This document shows, piece after piece, positions 38,252-50,706 of a DNA stretch of 64,000 bases; the first letter of the stretch is position 1; each line of letters starts with the position of its first letter. The notes beneath the pieces were generated by a model, which had not been told where the DNA came from, searched no databases, and worked only from the letters and a program-made list of their open reading frames with translations. This DNA comes from Copromyces sp. CBS 386.78 (Eukaryota > Ascomycota > Sordariomycetes > Sordariales > Sordariaceae): the NCBI GenBank assembly GCA_030685235.1, contig MU839103.1, positions 1 to 64,000 on the forward strand, given 5' to 3'. Made by a program: the position numbers and the translations under genes.

Positions 38252-39376
38252 AGAATCAAAATCTACATATCTTTACCTTACCACAAACCCAACCGAACCG
38301 AACCGAACCGAACGAACGGACAAAAGGAACGACGGTTGGACAAGATGGACCGATGGACGACATGAACGGGCTTGGGAGAAACAAAAAGGAATGTGCAGCA
38401 ATGTTGTTGTACAGGGGCATTTTACAGAGAAAAAGGGTTTACGGGATTTTGCAGAGTTCTTCCAGAATGCATGCTTCCCTTGATTGAAAGTTAAGAGCAT
38501 GTAGCGAGGAGCGACAACAGATGGGATACCAAATGGGAATATATATGAATAGCACGTACAGCTTTGGGATATATTTTGCGCGGTGATGAGATGGTGAGCT
38601 AGTCTACATGAGATGGCAGAGGTAGGGGTCCTTGTACGGACACGCGAGATGGAAGACTACCAAGGCCAGACCGAAACCCAAGGATCTCCAATAAGTGCGG
38701 GCATGTGGTGCCACAGCGCTATCACACTGCCCGTCCACGAGTTTGCATACACTCAATGGTCGGATAAGATTGGGTATGGTCGTCTTAAGGAGGGGGGAGG
38801 CCCGACAAAGTGGTAATTTGGAGGAACAGTCAGTGCCCGTTCAGGAATTAGTGTGTAACTAGTATGTTCTAAGTAACGCAGCTCGTTTCGATAACATATA
38901 ATGTAACGCGTCTGATTAAAACATATTATGTATATATAGCACGTTCTTTCGACGCCTTCCTGGGCCTGCTGCGGGTCTCTCTCTTATGTCAAACCGAGAT
39001 TTCATATAATACAGAAGGCACCAGTCCATCTTTGCTTTTGCCATCCAAAACCCAACAACCCATCCAGGGCCATTTCCAGATTCTGATTCTCATGATCTAT
39101 CATTTCACACACACACGCCCATATAAACAAACGCCGAAACAATGCTTGGTAAGGGACTTCGCGTCCCCATAAATGCAAACTGCCCGTCCTTGTTCTCTTT
39201 CATTCACCCCCGTTTCCACGCGATGGGGAAGCCAGCCGTTCATGCTCCAACTCGGTAGACCTCCTCCTCATCCAAAACTTGAGGATATCCCTCTTTCTCG
39301 CCGTATTCAAGGAAGACGGCTCAACGCCTTCACCGACCGTCCTCCTCGGTTTTCCTCTTCCAGGAACACGGATCTT
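38252..39376. other. Intergenic between convergent tma7 and channel genes
   Basis: It contains the 3' regions of two convergent genes. No open frame or RNA gene is supported. Confidence 0.6.
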
Positions 39377-42300
39377 CTAGTTCCCGCCCCAGAAGCTATT
39401 CCCACTCACGCTCCCATTCGCGCCCCTACTTGGCGCACCAGGCCCAGGTCCCTGCCTCCTGTTTCCCCTGAAGTAGTCATACTGCATGGGGTCGTTCTGG
39501 CCCTGATTGGGCTGGAAAGGCGGGCCCTGCATCGCGCTCGGCGGCGTCTGCACCATGTCGTCGTCAGTTTGTGGAACGTTGCCGTAACCATATCTGGAGG
39601 TACCCAAGACGCCTGGCGCGCGTGGGTTGGGGATACTAAATCCGCCCAGTGGACCGCGAGACCTGGAGCTATCGAAGCTCCGTTCACGTTGGAGACCGGC
39701 GTCGGACACGTCGAGACCTGCTGGTGTTGAAGTCGGCATGGCTGCCGCGTTATGGACGAGGTTGCTCGAGCTATCGTTGCCGTTATCTCCCATGTGATAC
39801 AGGGGCCTTCGGCCTCGACCGGGCGCCTCGCCGGGAGCTAGCGTGGGTGGTGAATAGGGCACCTGGTTGTTGTACGAGTATTGTTGCGACGGAGACATGT
39901 ATCCGCCACCATGAGCAGTGTTGCCCATATCGGACTGGTTCGAAAAGAGTCGGCGGTTGTTGCCAAAGCCCATTCCTCCTACTGGTGTCCCTGGTCGAGA
40001 GTTATTGTCGGATCCCGTAGCTACGGTTCCTGGTGTGTCTGGCCGGACGATATCAGATGCTTGTCCGAACAACTCGCCAGCACCATGGTCAGCAGCAAAT
40101 TCGTCGCGATTTTTGTAGAATTCAAAATCAAGTCGGGACTCGGGGACGACCTCGAACCCGGGCACCGTAGACGACAGTTTCCCGACCTTTCCAGAAGCCA
40201 TACTGTCCAGGGCGTAAGTGTCGCTATACCCGCTTACAGACATTGAGTCGCCAGGGCCTGCATCACGACCATCGGATAGCCGGCCCTGGTAAACGCTTGC
40301 CAGTATATTCTGGGCTTTGGCGTGCACCATGGGTGTGATCAGCGGCTTATATAGGGCAGGATGGCCGAAGCGCGAGGCTAGACGATCGTTCTTGAAGCCT
40401 TGTTCTTTTAGGCCGAAACCTTCCTCAGCGTTGCCGTGCTTGATGATGCGCGTGGAGTAGTACGTGATCTTATTATCGTACATCCCTGAGCAGACAAACT
40501 TGAAGATGATCATCATAAATGGCAGCGGGACGACGGCGTACGCTTGAGTATGGTACGCCCAGCCTCTCACCCACACTACCAAGAAGACGACCAGGTGAGA
40601 TAGCATCAATCCAAAAAGGATGCGATTGAACAAGATGCGCCAGAACATTCCTCCGCTCTCCGTCTTCGTGACAAAGACGTACATCAGCAAATACTTTTTG
40701 AGCGCAACGTCAATGGCGAAGTAGACTCCTGCCGCCGGGAGAACAAGCGGCATGATGGGAGCGTAACAGAGGGCGGCAGTGGCGTAGAAAAGGAAATAAT
40801 TGTAGTAGCTAGCGTAATCGAAGGGTGGGGGTGCCGTGAGCTCGATGAGCTCTCTGGGGGTCGGGTTCGAGAACTTTCGCATGATAGAGCCGTAAATCAA
40901 CGTCCAAAGCTGCGACAAGTCGATGGCTGCACCTAGTTGTCGCTGGATGAGCCAAGAAACCCAGAATGGAGAGATATTGCAAAGCGTGACGAGGACCGTG
41001 GTTCCAAAGTCAGCGTCCATGATAGCTTGCCACGCGTCCTTGTTGTTTCCGGTGTTGCTAATTACCGTGGCCGCGAAGGACCAGAGCGCGCTGAACAGGG
41101 AAAATACAAACAGATTGTTGAAAACGAAGAAGAAATAAAGTTTCGCGACAACGTGGCGTTCTCGGCCGGTCTTGGTCATGTCGCCGGCCTTCATCGATAA
41201 CCGCCGGAAAATGATGGGGAGAACCATATAGACCAGGGAAGTCAACGCTGGAGAAGCAATACCTTGTACGATAGCCCAGAAATTTCTGTTCTGCTCCAGA
41301 GACTTCTGAAAGCCATGCCAAACAAGTCCGAGATTGCTCAGGTTAACCAAAAAGATGGCAATCATGGCGTTGGGGCCGACCCATACCACGGTAAGAACAG
41401 TAATCCATAAGTTGTTCCATAGTCTCCTCGTAGCGCGAGAGCCCGAGCTGAGTGGCATATTTTCCCAGACGATGTCGTTGGGTTTGGGAGCGAGAGTAAC
41501 CCTTGCGCCTAGCGGTTTTTTGCTTCGGCAGAGATAGGCAATAGCATGCGCTTCGCTTATATCAGAATAAGACGCAAAGCCGTACGGCATGGAGCCTCTC
41601 TTGTCTATCCGTTGGCGAACCTCCTTGATCTCGAGCTCCAGCAACTTGATCCGTTGGGTGAGATAGTCGATAGCGTCCAGTTTCTTGTCTTTCGGATAGG
41701 TTGAGAACGAAGGGTCTTCCTTGGAGGGCCGGCAGACAGGCCTAGTAGGCGGGAGGTTCTTGGGGTCCTTGAGGTACTTGGCCAGCACCTGTTCCAGTTT
41801 CCGGACGGTCTTGCCGTGCTGCTCGATCAAAGTGGGTAAAATCTTGACGTCGCGTGCGACAGCAGTCCTCGAGAAGGATGAGCTCGGTGCTACGCTGTCA
41901 ATGATTCGAGCGATACCTTCATCCGAAGTCAAGTTTTTGGGGATATCGTACAACTGGTAGTCGTCTGGTTAGGACGGAGAAACAATGTGATGGGGTACGG
42001 GTGTAACATACCATGAGCGTACGGGCGTGGAGGCTCTGCTGGTACTCCTCGCTTTTGAGATATTGGATCCTTAACTGAAAAACCTTCCTGTAGTTCCACC
42101 AAAGAAAGAAGCACACAATCAGTGTCGTTACCCAGGACATGACGACTGTGGCCCACTGCCACTGGTTCCACACGTTCATGGGCGTAACCTTTTGCAGCCA
42201 AGGCGAGTTAGGTGCAGCATTCTTATACCAGTTTATGGGAATCTGAATGCAACAACACAGGACGGCAAGGCACAAGAAGATGTTGCGGCACATCCTGGTG

Positions 42301-42732
42301 AAGCGCATGAATATGGTGGCGTCCATGCCAACCAGCCTCACCAAATCCTGCTCCGTGGTCGTCCACAGCGGCTTGATCCAGGAAAAGAAGCCTTTCCCGA
42401 GCTGGGGCGGGGCGTGCTTTTCATCGGCATGTTTGAGTTTGGGAGCGTATACGACAGTGTTGAGCGGCCTAACCAGGGAGAAACCAAGGGCGACGGCGGC
42501 AGTGATGCTGAAGGAAGAAACAATGGCAGCGTAGATGGAACTGGAAGAGAGCTGGAGAGCAGCAGCATCAGCAATGTGTGCGTATGGGCATGACATAACG
42601 ACATGTCTTTGTGGATAGAGGTATGGCACCTACCTGCGAGGCAAAGGGGTTCTGCAGGAGCTTGAGGAATTCGGTAATAGCGTCATCACGGCTTTGGAGC
42701 ACGTTGGCTGTTGTGCCCGGTATTTCCACCAT
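39377..42732 (-). CDS. CSC1/PHM7-type (DUF221/TMEM63) membrane channel protein
   Basis: Three exons (42732-42634, 42551-42012, 41953-39377) encode 1071 residues. The order fits the fungal CSC1/PHM7/RSN1 family: a first membrane helix near residues 35-60, two more around 120-190, a cytosolic RNA-recognition-like region starting at ARTLM/LYDIPKNLTSDEGIARIID, then a block of many membrane helices including FVFNNLFVFSLFSALWSF, and a long polar, Gly/Ser-rich C-terminal tail that looks disordered. Family members are osmosensitive, calcium-permeable cation channels or lipid scramblase-like proteins of the plasma membrane or endomembranes. Which paralogue this is cannot be told from the sequence alone. 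The acceptor of intron 2 was chosen at CTACCAG because the nearer upstream AG breaks the frame. The first true ATG (context AAGATGGTG) is at 42732. Confidence 0.9.
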
Positions 42733-45700
42733 CTTGTTTGCCAGTAACAAGCCCAAAAAGGGCGGTCGAAGCAGAAGTTGTGATCAGAGCGACAGCGATC
42801 GAGGGGGTGGGTTGTGGTTCGTCGAGATAGCCGTGTTAGCGCAGGCCCGTGAGTCGTCTGGTCGGCAAAGCGCGAGTTGGGATGAACTGGTCTCGTCCCA
42901 CCACTTTCCGTTGGTTCAGCAGATTCGAAACACCCTGCAGTTATCGCCAAAGCCGAGATGTTTGTGGTATTGTATGTAGGCGTCGGTCGTATCAGAGAAG
43001 GAGTCGAATGCCTATGGATGGCGAACGTGACCGGCCCTGGTTCAAAGGCGTGTCGCGCAACCACAAAGAAAGAGATCAGGACTCTCTTTGGCGTGGGCGA
43101 TCAAAGAGAACAGTTTCGTGGTATGCTGTGCGCATAACAATTGGAACCGAACGATTGTCGTCGTGTGTAACTCGTGCCGGACAGAATAGGGTCAATAGGA
43201 AAAAGACCACCACGATCGGGAACGAATGTGACGTATGGTGGATGCCAAGTCCCAGCGCTAACAAGTTGATTCTGGAAAATCCGTGGCCGATCGGGACTCT
43301 GCCGCCAGTGCTGAATAGGAGGAGGGAGAGTCCAGCCAGTAAGCGAGAGGGGCGGACAAGACACTGTATTAGTGAGGGTATTCTTAATAGGGTGCGCAAA
43401 GAGGGAAGCAAAGTCCTGAGGGTTGTTGCTTTGCTCGAAGGTTGGGTACAGTGGGAAAAACGAAGGTGGTGGTGGTGGTCGACGAGCTGGTTAAACGAGC
43501 GTCCAAGTCGAGTCCATCAGATCGGGCCCATGTCGATTGAGTGGTTGATTGATGGGGATGGATGATGATATCAGTTCGGCCACTTTGGTTGTGCATGCGT
43601 GTCGGAAGATGATCGTCAAAAAGAATGATGGACAGCAGGCAAGCAGCAGCCAAACGATTGGGGATGGACAGGTTCTGGAAGGAGGGATGAACGCGCCAAT
43701 GACCGCTCTTGCCCATCTTTGTGCATCTATTATGGGGACGCCGGGGAGGCTTCGGGGCCGCTAAGAGGCTCGTGTGGTGGCTCCTTCCCCCTGCTCACAT
43801 CCACATGCCGTTGGATCTGTGACCGCCCGTGGGGCCGGATTGTCAGATTGGCAGTGTGTGTGCGCGTTGCAATGTGCTAAGAGTGGAAACTTGGAACTCT
43901 TTTTGCTGGAGTTAGGTCAGGGTCTCGACGCCGTGCCCAGGGGCAAGCAACCAACAGCCCATCCAGTGTCATCTTGCCTTTTTCGCCCTCTTCAGTCACT
44001 CCCCTCTTTTAGAGAGCTGCCACACCTTAACCCCATATTCAACGCTTTCTTTTTGCAAAGACCCCCCAGCGTAACTTCTCCGTCGTCCATCTTCAAAATG
44101 GTTCCTCTGTGGATCAAGGGATCCCATCACGCTCCAACAGTTATTGGCTGCCCCTGACATAACATGATCCACCAAACGGCAGCAAAGCGGCTCAAGAATG
44201 GATCTGGAATGGATACTCGATGATTCTAAGACTTCACCCAAGATTGGCCGCGCCGCAAGGTTGCCGTCCTGCCGTCGTCAGGTGTGGAAGGGTTTTGGCA
44301 TCAGGCACACGACCCGATTAGGATCCAAGCAGGCCAATCACCGGCCAGACAGAGGCTTGTCATACGCTGCCAAGTGCCAACAGTGTGTGTCCACTGGCGG
44401 CCACTTGAGCATGTCAGCATATCCCACCACATTCCATTCGCACGCTTCATGGAGAGGGAAATACGAGCATTTGGATCCCTTTGACGATTTCGTACATAAA
44501 GATCTGAATGAGAACGCGATGCAGCAAGCCTCTTCACTAGTCCAGGCACCAAATGCAAGGTTACATTCCCGTACAAGACTGAACTTCTACAAGATTGTTC
44601 ATCGGCTGCCTCACTTTGTAGTCTTTGCTTCTTTCCATTTTCCACAACTCGAACGATACCGCAGAGTGTCCAGCCGGCATGGTTTCCGCGTATAGCACTC
44701 AACCCGCTAGAATACAAGATTGTCGCATCCACAAACAACTCCTCAGGACATCAACAAAGACCCATCCCATCGAAGATATCGGCGCAAAATTAAGCAGGGT
44801 TCGTTGACTCGTTGCGACCTTCAGTTCACGACCTGCCATCCGAGGTCCTGGAGTTTGTTTGAGCTTTCTGGGTCTCAACAAAGGCATCTGTGAAGCTTCG
44901 GCATTTGTTCCTCGGTCTATCTGATATCGCCGCCGTTTCATCAAACAATCTAATCAGAGTCAGGGACCGCTTCACGATGGCGAAACACCGTCATTTTCAG
45001 CTGTCCTAACTTGGAAGGAATAAGTAGGAAACGCATCGTATTTAAGGTAACTATCAGTGAGCGCATCCATTCCAACAACGGTCGAGAACCGATCACCGTC
45101 AGATCCGGCTGAATGTCCGGATTTCCGTGTCCATCACGATCGAACTTGAACACAGCGTAGCGAACTTGGGGGCGGGGGGCAGAGGACATAGTGTAGTGTA
45201 TACTTACACGGGCCTCTAAGAGACAGCACTTGAGCGACTCCCGACGCATGGAAATTTGTTGAGGCGAAATACAGCCTCTTCAAAACTGACTGACACACAG
45301 TGTCATTGCCTACCAAAGTGGTATTTCAGCTAGCCGCTGGTGAATACTCATCTCCTGTTTTGTCATAGAGACACCTCTGCCTAAACTTTGGAATGTCGAA
45401 CCTACCGGAGAAAAGGTCAAGGATGTACCTAAGACGCGTTCAAGGGGCTGCGACACCAATTCTGAAGGCACGACTAACGCGAAATTACCTACATGGTCAT
45501 GGGCAGCTACACAGACCCCTAAGACTTTCAATTTTCGGGAGAAATTCACTCTGCCATTGGCACAGACAGCTGCGGAGTTCACCAAAAATGGGGTGCGTCT
45601 TGATCTTGGCCTTAGATGGTGTACTTGGAAGTGCCAGGTCGACATCCTTGGTTCACATATCACCGAGGCCCAAGGGAGCACTTGCAGCACGGCCAAGGGG

Positions 45701-46896
45701 AGTTCTAATCATACGCTGAGTGGAACTACGACAACACTGAAGTTGAAAACATATATCAGGTCCTTATTTCCTATAATGCCGATATTTTGAGGGACCGAGG
45801 AATTCTGTACGAATACCGGTTCGCAGAGGGCTATTTCCTGCTGTTGTCAGAGCATGATGACGGAGCGTATAGGAATCCAGCGCAACAGGGACTAGTGGTG
45901 ACGAAATTCAAATCGAAATTTAGCGATCGGGATGAGACTGACAAGATGACGAAGCGGAACTTGTAAATCCGAGTGGGCGTGTTCCATGGGAAGAGGGGAA
46001 TGAAGATGTCGGAAATCGAAAGGCCGTACGGACCCCTCGAGTATCGTGACTATTCGCACCATAGTCGTCAATACCAAAGGACGATCGCTCCGGTCTTTGA
46101 CAAGCAAGGAAAAAGAGACAATAGTATACCTACGTTAGTTCTAAGCTTTAGTCTAGCTCATGGTCCCCAAACTTGATTTCTTACTTTTACATACATCTAA
46201 ACTTCTTGTCATATCAATATTGTCATGTGCCAATCTCGACCAGACTCTGTTCCAAAAGTCGTGATGACACTAGGATCATATCGATCGTATAGTAGACCTA
46301 AGGCCTCTAGAACATATAAGCCTGATCAAGCATATAAATTTTGTTATAGGTCAATAAAGCTTGGTCAAAAAGTCCCAAAGGAACTGGAAAATGTGTTTCA
46401 ACTTTTCGGCCCAGTCCAACCCATCAGTTGAGCCAGCAGTGGCGCGGGCCACACGATTGCGTTGACAAAATCAAAAACCAAGGAGAATAACCGTTGTATC
46501 CCATATTCATCGATGGAGACACGTCAAAGCCTCCAAACTCTCTCTGTTTAACCCCAACAACGCTCCCGATTCGCAAACCTGCCAGCCTTAAAAACTTCAC
46601 GTCGTCTCCCCCCTCTTGAGGTAGCAAAGCACAACATCATTCCCAAACTGACACAACTCGACAAGCCATCAAACTAGCACAAATAAATCACATCCGACCG
46701 TAGAGACATTTTAGAAATACCAAAAAGTTCCCTAACCCTTCAATCCTCTAGTCTACAAAGTACAAACCCACCTCCTACCAAAACCTCACTCACCCAACGT
46801 CCCACTCGTGCGCTCATAGAAGTAGCAAAGCACAACCCACCAACCACCACAGAAGTAACAACAACTACGTAAGCAGCCAAACTGTGCTGATAAAGC
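42733..46896. other. Intergenic, no protein gene recognised
   Basis: The part next to 42732 is the promoter of the channel gene. A 238-codon plus-strand frame (42849-43565) is rich in Arg and Trp, lacks any domain, and is probably chance. The remaining frames are short and overlapping. The stretch ends at the 5S rRNA gene. Confidence 0.5.
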
Positions 46897-47014
46897 ACAT
46901 ACGACCACAGATGGTAGAAAACTCGGGATCCCGTCCGCTCTCCCATAGATAAGCTACCAATCGCCAGACTAGTAGTTGGGTCGGTGACGACCAGCGAATC
47001 CCTGGTGTTGTATG
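46897..47014 (+). rRNA. 5S ribosomal RNA gene (variant type)
   Basis: About 118 bases starting ACATACGACC and ending GTTGTATGT, which pair to form the closing helix I. Conserved 5S blocks are present: CCCGTCCGCTC, a TAAGC loop segment, TAGTAGTTGGGT, and ACCAGCGAATCCC. In helix II the common Neurospora GTGTGG/CCACAC pairing is replaced by GGTAG/CTACC, so the change is compensated. A run of T follows immediately (47015-47020), as expected for RNA polymerase III termination. In Neurospora 5S genes are dispersed rather than in the rDNA and come in several sequence types; this looks like one of the less common types. It could be a pseudogene, but the paired changes argue against that. Confidence 0.9.
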
Positions 47015-47100
47015 TTTTTTGTCCTGGTCTTTTTTTTCCCTTCTGCATTGGATTCTTCTTTTTCGTTTTCATTTTATTTTCATCCCGTCAAAATGTTGTC

Positions 47101-47102
<2 letters not shown>

Positions 47103-47140
<38 letters not shown>
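47103..47140. repeat. TG dinucleotide microsatellite
   Basis: Nineteen uninterrupted TG units, about 90 bases downstream of the 5S gene. Confidence 0.97.
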
Positions 47141-47141
<1 letters not shown>

Positions 47142-47816
47142 TTTGAATACAAATATATGCTGGTGTTTCGGATTTGGGAGTTTTCTGACGCGGCGTAAGT
47201 AGTGCAAACAGAAAAAAAGCTCGACTTCGTCACTACTAGTAGTCTGGAGGCTCGTTATTTCGACACCACCGAACGAACGAGCCCGTCGAGGACTCGAGCG
47301 ATGATATGTTACATGAATGACATGCATTGGCACTCAAGCTTGAACTTGGTTTCAACCCACAACCACTCTTGCTTCCCACTAAGATGGACATTGGGGAAAA
47401 AAATAGAGGGATGTATAACATCAAAGCTTGTCCACCCACCATCCACCCAGTTATAGCCACATTCCTGAACCATACACGCTCGTCGTAGCGAGGAAGGACA
47501 TACGCCTGGAACAAAAACAAAGACGCCAGCGATCACAACTAGATGATTACTTCAAATTCGAGTAAGCTTTCCATCACTGCTGTCACCCGAGTACCAAGTA
47601 AAATGCCTTGGGCCAACCGGCGACCCTTCTTCCGCTTTACCGCAAGAATACTCAAACCCAAAAAGTACGCCTCATCATCAATTTCCATTTGCCCTCCTTA
47701 TTCATCGTACAATCTGATACCACCCAACCTCCCATTAACTTACCTATTGTCGATCTCTCTCGCTTCCTCTTCCTCCATTCCACCCCCTCCCAAACAAACA
47801 ATATAAATCCCAAAAT
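47141..47816. other. Intergenic, no gene recognised
   Basis: Short open frames only. The right half probably includes the 3' untranslated region of the AT-hook gene on the minus strand. Confidence 0.55.
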
Positions 47817-49173
47817 TTAGGCAGGTCCCTGACTCCTCGTCTTCCTCTGCGTCATACCCACAGGCTTCAGAATCTTCCTCGCTGCCTTCTCAACTTTCTC
47901 GGTCGCCGTCTTCTTAGGTCTTCCCGGCGCCCTCTTTACGGGTGATGATGATGCTGCACCATCACCATTCGTCTCCCCATCCCCAGTAGTAGTCTTGACC
48001 TTCTTCGCATTGCCGTTCACCGCCTTCTCCTCGTCGTCGTTCTCCTCCTCGGAATCCTTCGCCTTCCTCTTCTTACTAGCAAGAGGGGCAGGCGCAGCCT
48101 TGACCCTTTCCGCGGCTTGTGTTGGGTCCGACGCTTTGGCAACGGTTTCCGAGGAGATGTTGTTCTTCATCTCCGTATCGCCCTCCTCATCCTTCTTTGC
48201 TGCCCCCGCTACACCGTTCGTGCCGTTCTCTCCCAGTGGCGCAGCGGCCAGTGCTTGATCGGGGTTGGTCGCTGCAGCCTCCTTTGCCTCGTTGGTGGTC
48301 TTCTCCAAATCCGGAGCTGCCTCCCCGTTGGGCAGAACTGTTCCTGCGCCCGCGGGGCCACCGGCCGAGGCGTCTTCTATAGATTCCGGCAGGCCATCAC
48401 CGGTCGGCACGGCGTCCGAGCGAGGGTTCTCGTGGGTCTTCTCAGGAGCCGGGGCGGCGGCGGCGTCGAAGATGGCGGTGGAGGTAGGGGCGGAAGGGGT
48501 GGCGGTTTCGAAGCCGTGGAACTCGGAGCCGGCGGCGGTGGGCTCTAGAGCCATCTTTTCGGCGACGACCTCTTCTGCGGTGGGGAAGGTTTTGGGTTTC
48601 TCGGCGGCATCCTTCTTGTCGTCGTCGGGATGAGCGTCGGTGGCGGGTTTGAGGTTGTCGGTTGCCGCCACAGTGGGCTTACTTTCGGCGGTGGTGGTGG
48701 CGGCTACGTCTGCCATTGGGACGGGAGCAGAGGATGAGGCGGAGCCAGTGTCGTCTGGCTTGGTGGTGATGGTGGAGGGAACGGTGGGTTGCTGCTCAAC
48801 TGTATAATGAACGCCAAGAGGAGGGAGGCTAGGTGTCAGTTTGACTGTAACTATTGTGTTTAGGGGTTGCTCGGGAGTTTGATCGATAATCGAATTGGGA
48901 TGGGCAATGGTAAATCGGGTGTTGGTGTTGATGTTGGATAGGTTGTTGTTAAGGGCGGTGATGGCGCGTGGGCGAATCAGAAGAGGAGCGCACAAGGATT
49001 CGCCAATGCGCTCACGTGTAACAGGTAAATGGCGCGAAACCGCGTAAATCCGTCTCTTTAAAAATGAATCCGAAGCACTAGTCTGAATTCTGGATCCAAT
49101 TGTTCTCATACAGAATTTTTTGCTCGTGTCGCGAGGGTATCTCGAACTCACCTTTGTTGACTGGGGCGGACAT
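47817..49173 (-). CDS. Acidic Ala/Lys-rich nuclear protein with C-terminal AT-hook
   Basis: Two exons (49173-49152 and 48799-47817) encode 334 residues, beginning MSAPVNK and continuing VEQQPTVP after a 352-base intron (GTGAGT..ACAG). Most of the protein is low-complexity Ala/Glu/Pro/Thr sequence and looks disordered. Two basic clusters (SKKRKAKDS and AKKVKTT) could be nuclear localisation signals. Near the end lies RAPGRPKK (about 297-304), a good AT-hook core for minor-groove DNA binding, followed by a Lys/Arg-rich segment to the stop. I infer a chromatin-associated protein; the target and partners are unknown. I do not recognise a named orthologue. The frame of exon 2 stays open upstream through the whole intron, which leaves room for an alternative start (ATG at 49109), but the spliced start has the better context (CACAATGTCC). 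Confidence 0.75.
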
Positions 49174-49591
49174 TGTGATGGTTTGAAAAGAGGCGATGAC
49201 GTAGTTCGGCAGGATACCGCGAAGAGTGGGTGCGCTGTGTGATTTGAGTGGAGGAGAAAAGGCTCGGCGGGTCTAGAGTCCGGGGAAATGCGCAGGGGTT
49301 CGTTCGATGTTGATGTTGAGGATGAAACAAATGCTGATACTGTAGTGTCGATGATGGAAAGCACGCCAAAAAGATGGTGGTTGGTTGTAAAGTTGAAGAA
49401 TGTCGAAGGTAAAGACAGTGTGGTCCGGGTGGTCAGGAACAGAAAGAATGGACAAGGACCGCGGTGGCTTCCAGGGTTCCCGTTATGCCCTGGCTGGTGA
49501 TGTGCACTGATCAACTGCGAAATCCTCCATTCGTTCATTCAGGGCAGAGCTCGGGTTGCTGTTTCCTCAACGAATCAGATGGCCAAAAAAG
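49174..49591. promoter_or_regulatory. Upstream region of the AT-hook gene
   Basis: These 418 bases hold the likely promoter and leader of the minus-strand gene. They end at the inverted repeat that opens the A+T-rich island. Frames here are extensions of the exon 2 frame without a usable ATG. Confidence 0.5.
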
Positions 49592-49859
49592 CCGTTCCCA
49601 CACTCAAACGCCTGGGCGTTTTCTTGGCATGAGGGGGTGGCACACACACACACCGACACACACATCGACAATCTAGCTCAATCCCGCAAATAGATTAATT
49701 GTATCCTATTATAATTCTACGAAATCTATACCAAATTTCGTATAATTTTAATCGCTTTAATCGCTCGCATTCGCTCTTATTATTAATTCTATCTTTTATC
49801 GTATTATTTTAGTACAATAGTAGCTTATATTAATAATAACCAAAAGGCGCTTATAAATT

Positions 49860-50706
49860 TAATACTTTATAGCGGCGAACCTCTTCGTAATATCGCTATC
49901 GCTATAGGTATATATTTACGTACCGTATAGAAATATAAACGTAATTTCGACCTTATTAGTAAACCGTTTTTACTAATTCGAATATCCTAGAATATTAGAA
50001 AGCTCCCTATATAAGCGATAGAAATAAGTCGCTATATTAATTCTATATTAGAATAGCCGTCTCTAATATCGAATAGGAGGTTATCGACCTACTAATTCTA
50101 AAGCTAAATATATATTTCGACGAAATATACGAATTCCTTACCGACGATTATAATATATATATATCAACTAAAACCGTATAGTAATACTTTCATTAAAAAT
50201 ATTAGAAAAAAAAGAAATTAACATTCAAAATAATATAATAATAGCTTTAATTAATAATAGAATAAATAATAAAAATATTATTATTTACTATAGAAATATT
50301 GATTTTCTACAATAAATCTAGTATAGACCGACGAAATAAAGTTCGTCGTATTAAATAAATACCTTATAGCGCTATTACAGTATTAATAAGTACGTTCGAA
50401 CGTAATAAATAGTATTACTTCCTCCCAGGTATATCAATTAATAGTATATTCGAATTACTAATCTTCAAGGGTGCAATAAATATCCTTAATTTTATAATAT
50501 AATTGGAAAAGAGATTATTCCTTTAAATAAACCCTTTCCCTAGTTGTAATAGTATTCTAATAATAAATAACGCTAATTAGTATCCTTATAACGAAATATA
50601 TTACGCGTACGCGAAAATTAGTATATTACTTTAGTATTTACTATTATATTCTCTAGAATTTAACCTAATCGAAGTGTATTTTAATAATTTTAAAAAATAT
50701 ATAAAA
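49860..50706 (+). pseudogene. Decayed Tc1/mariner (DDE_3) transposase
   Basis: The plus strand can be read in patches. At 50101-50160 it gives YFDEIYEFLTDDYNI, typical of the N-terminal helix-turn-helix part. At 50647-50706 it gives SLEFNLIEVYFNNFKKYIK, which matches the family's SPDFNPIE...K block around the last catalytic acidic residue. Pro-to-Leu changes and stops at former Trp or Gln codons fit C-to-T damage. It is non-functional. The boundaries are approximate. Confidence 0.7.

Noticed and set aside
42849..43565. 238-codon plus-strand frame
   Set aside because: Its composition is Arg/Trp-rich and without domains, it overlaps the channel gene's promoter on the other strand, and it looks like chance.
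46621..46840. Repeated GTAGCAAAGCACAAC upstream of the 5S gene, considered as a second 5S copy
   Set aside because: Similarity is limited to about 15 bases, and no 5S core (CGTCCGCTC or AGCGAATCCC) is present.
49174..49538. Extension of the AT-hook protein to a 573-residue form
   Set aside because: The extended frame begins at a non-ATG codon. A standard ATG, donor and acceptor give a shorter protein with a good start context.
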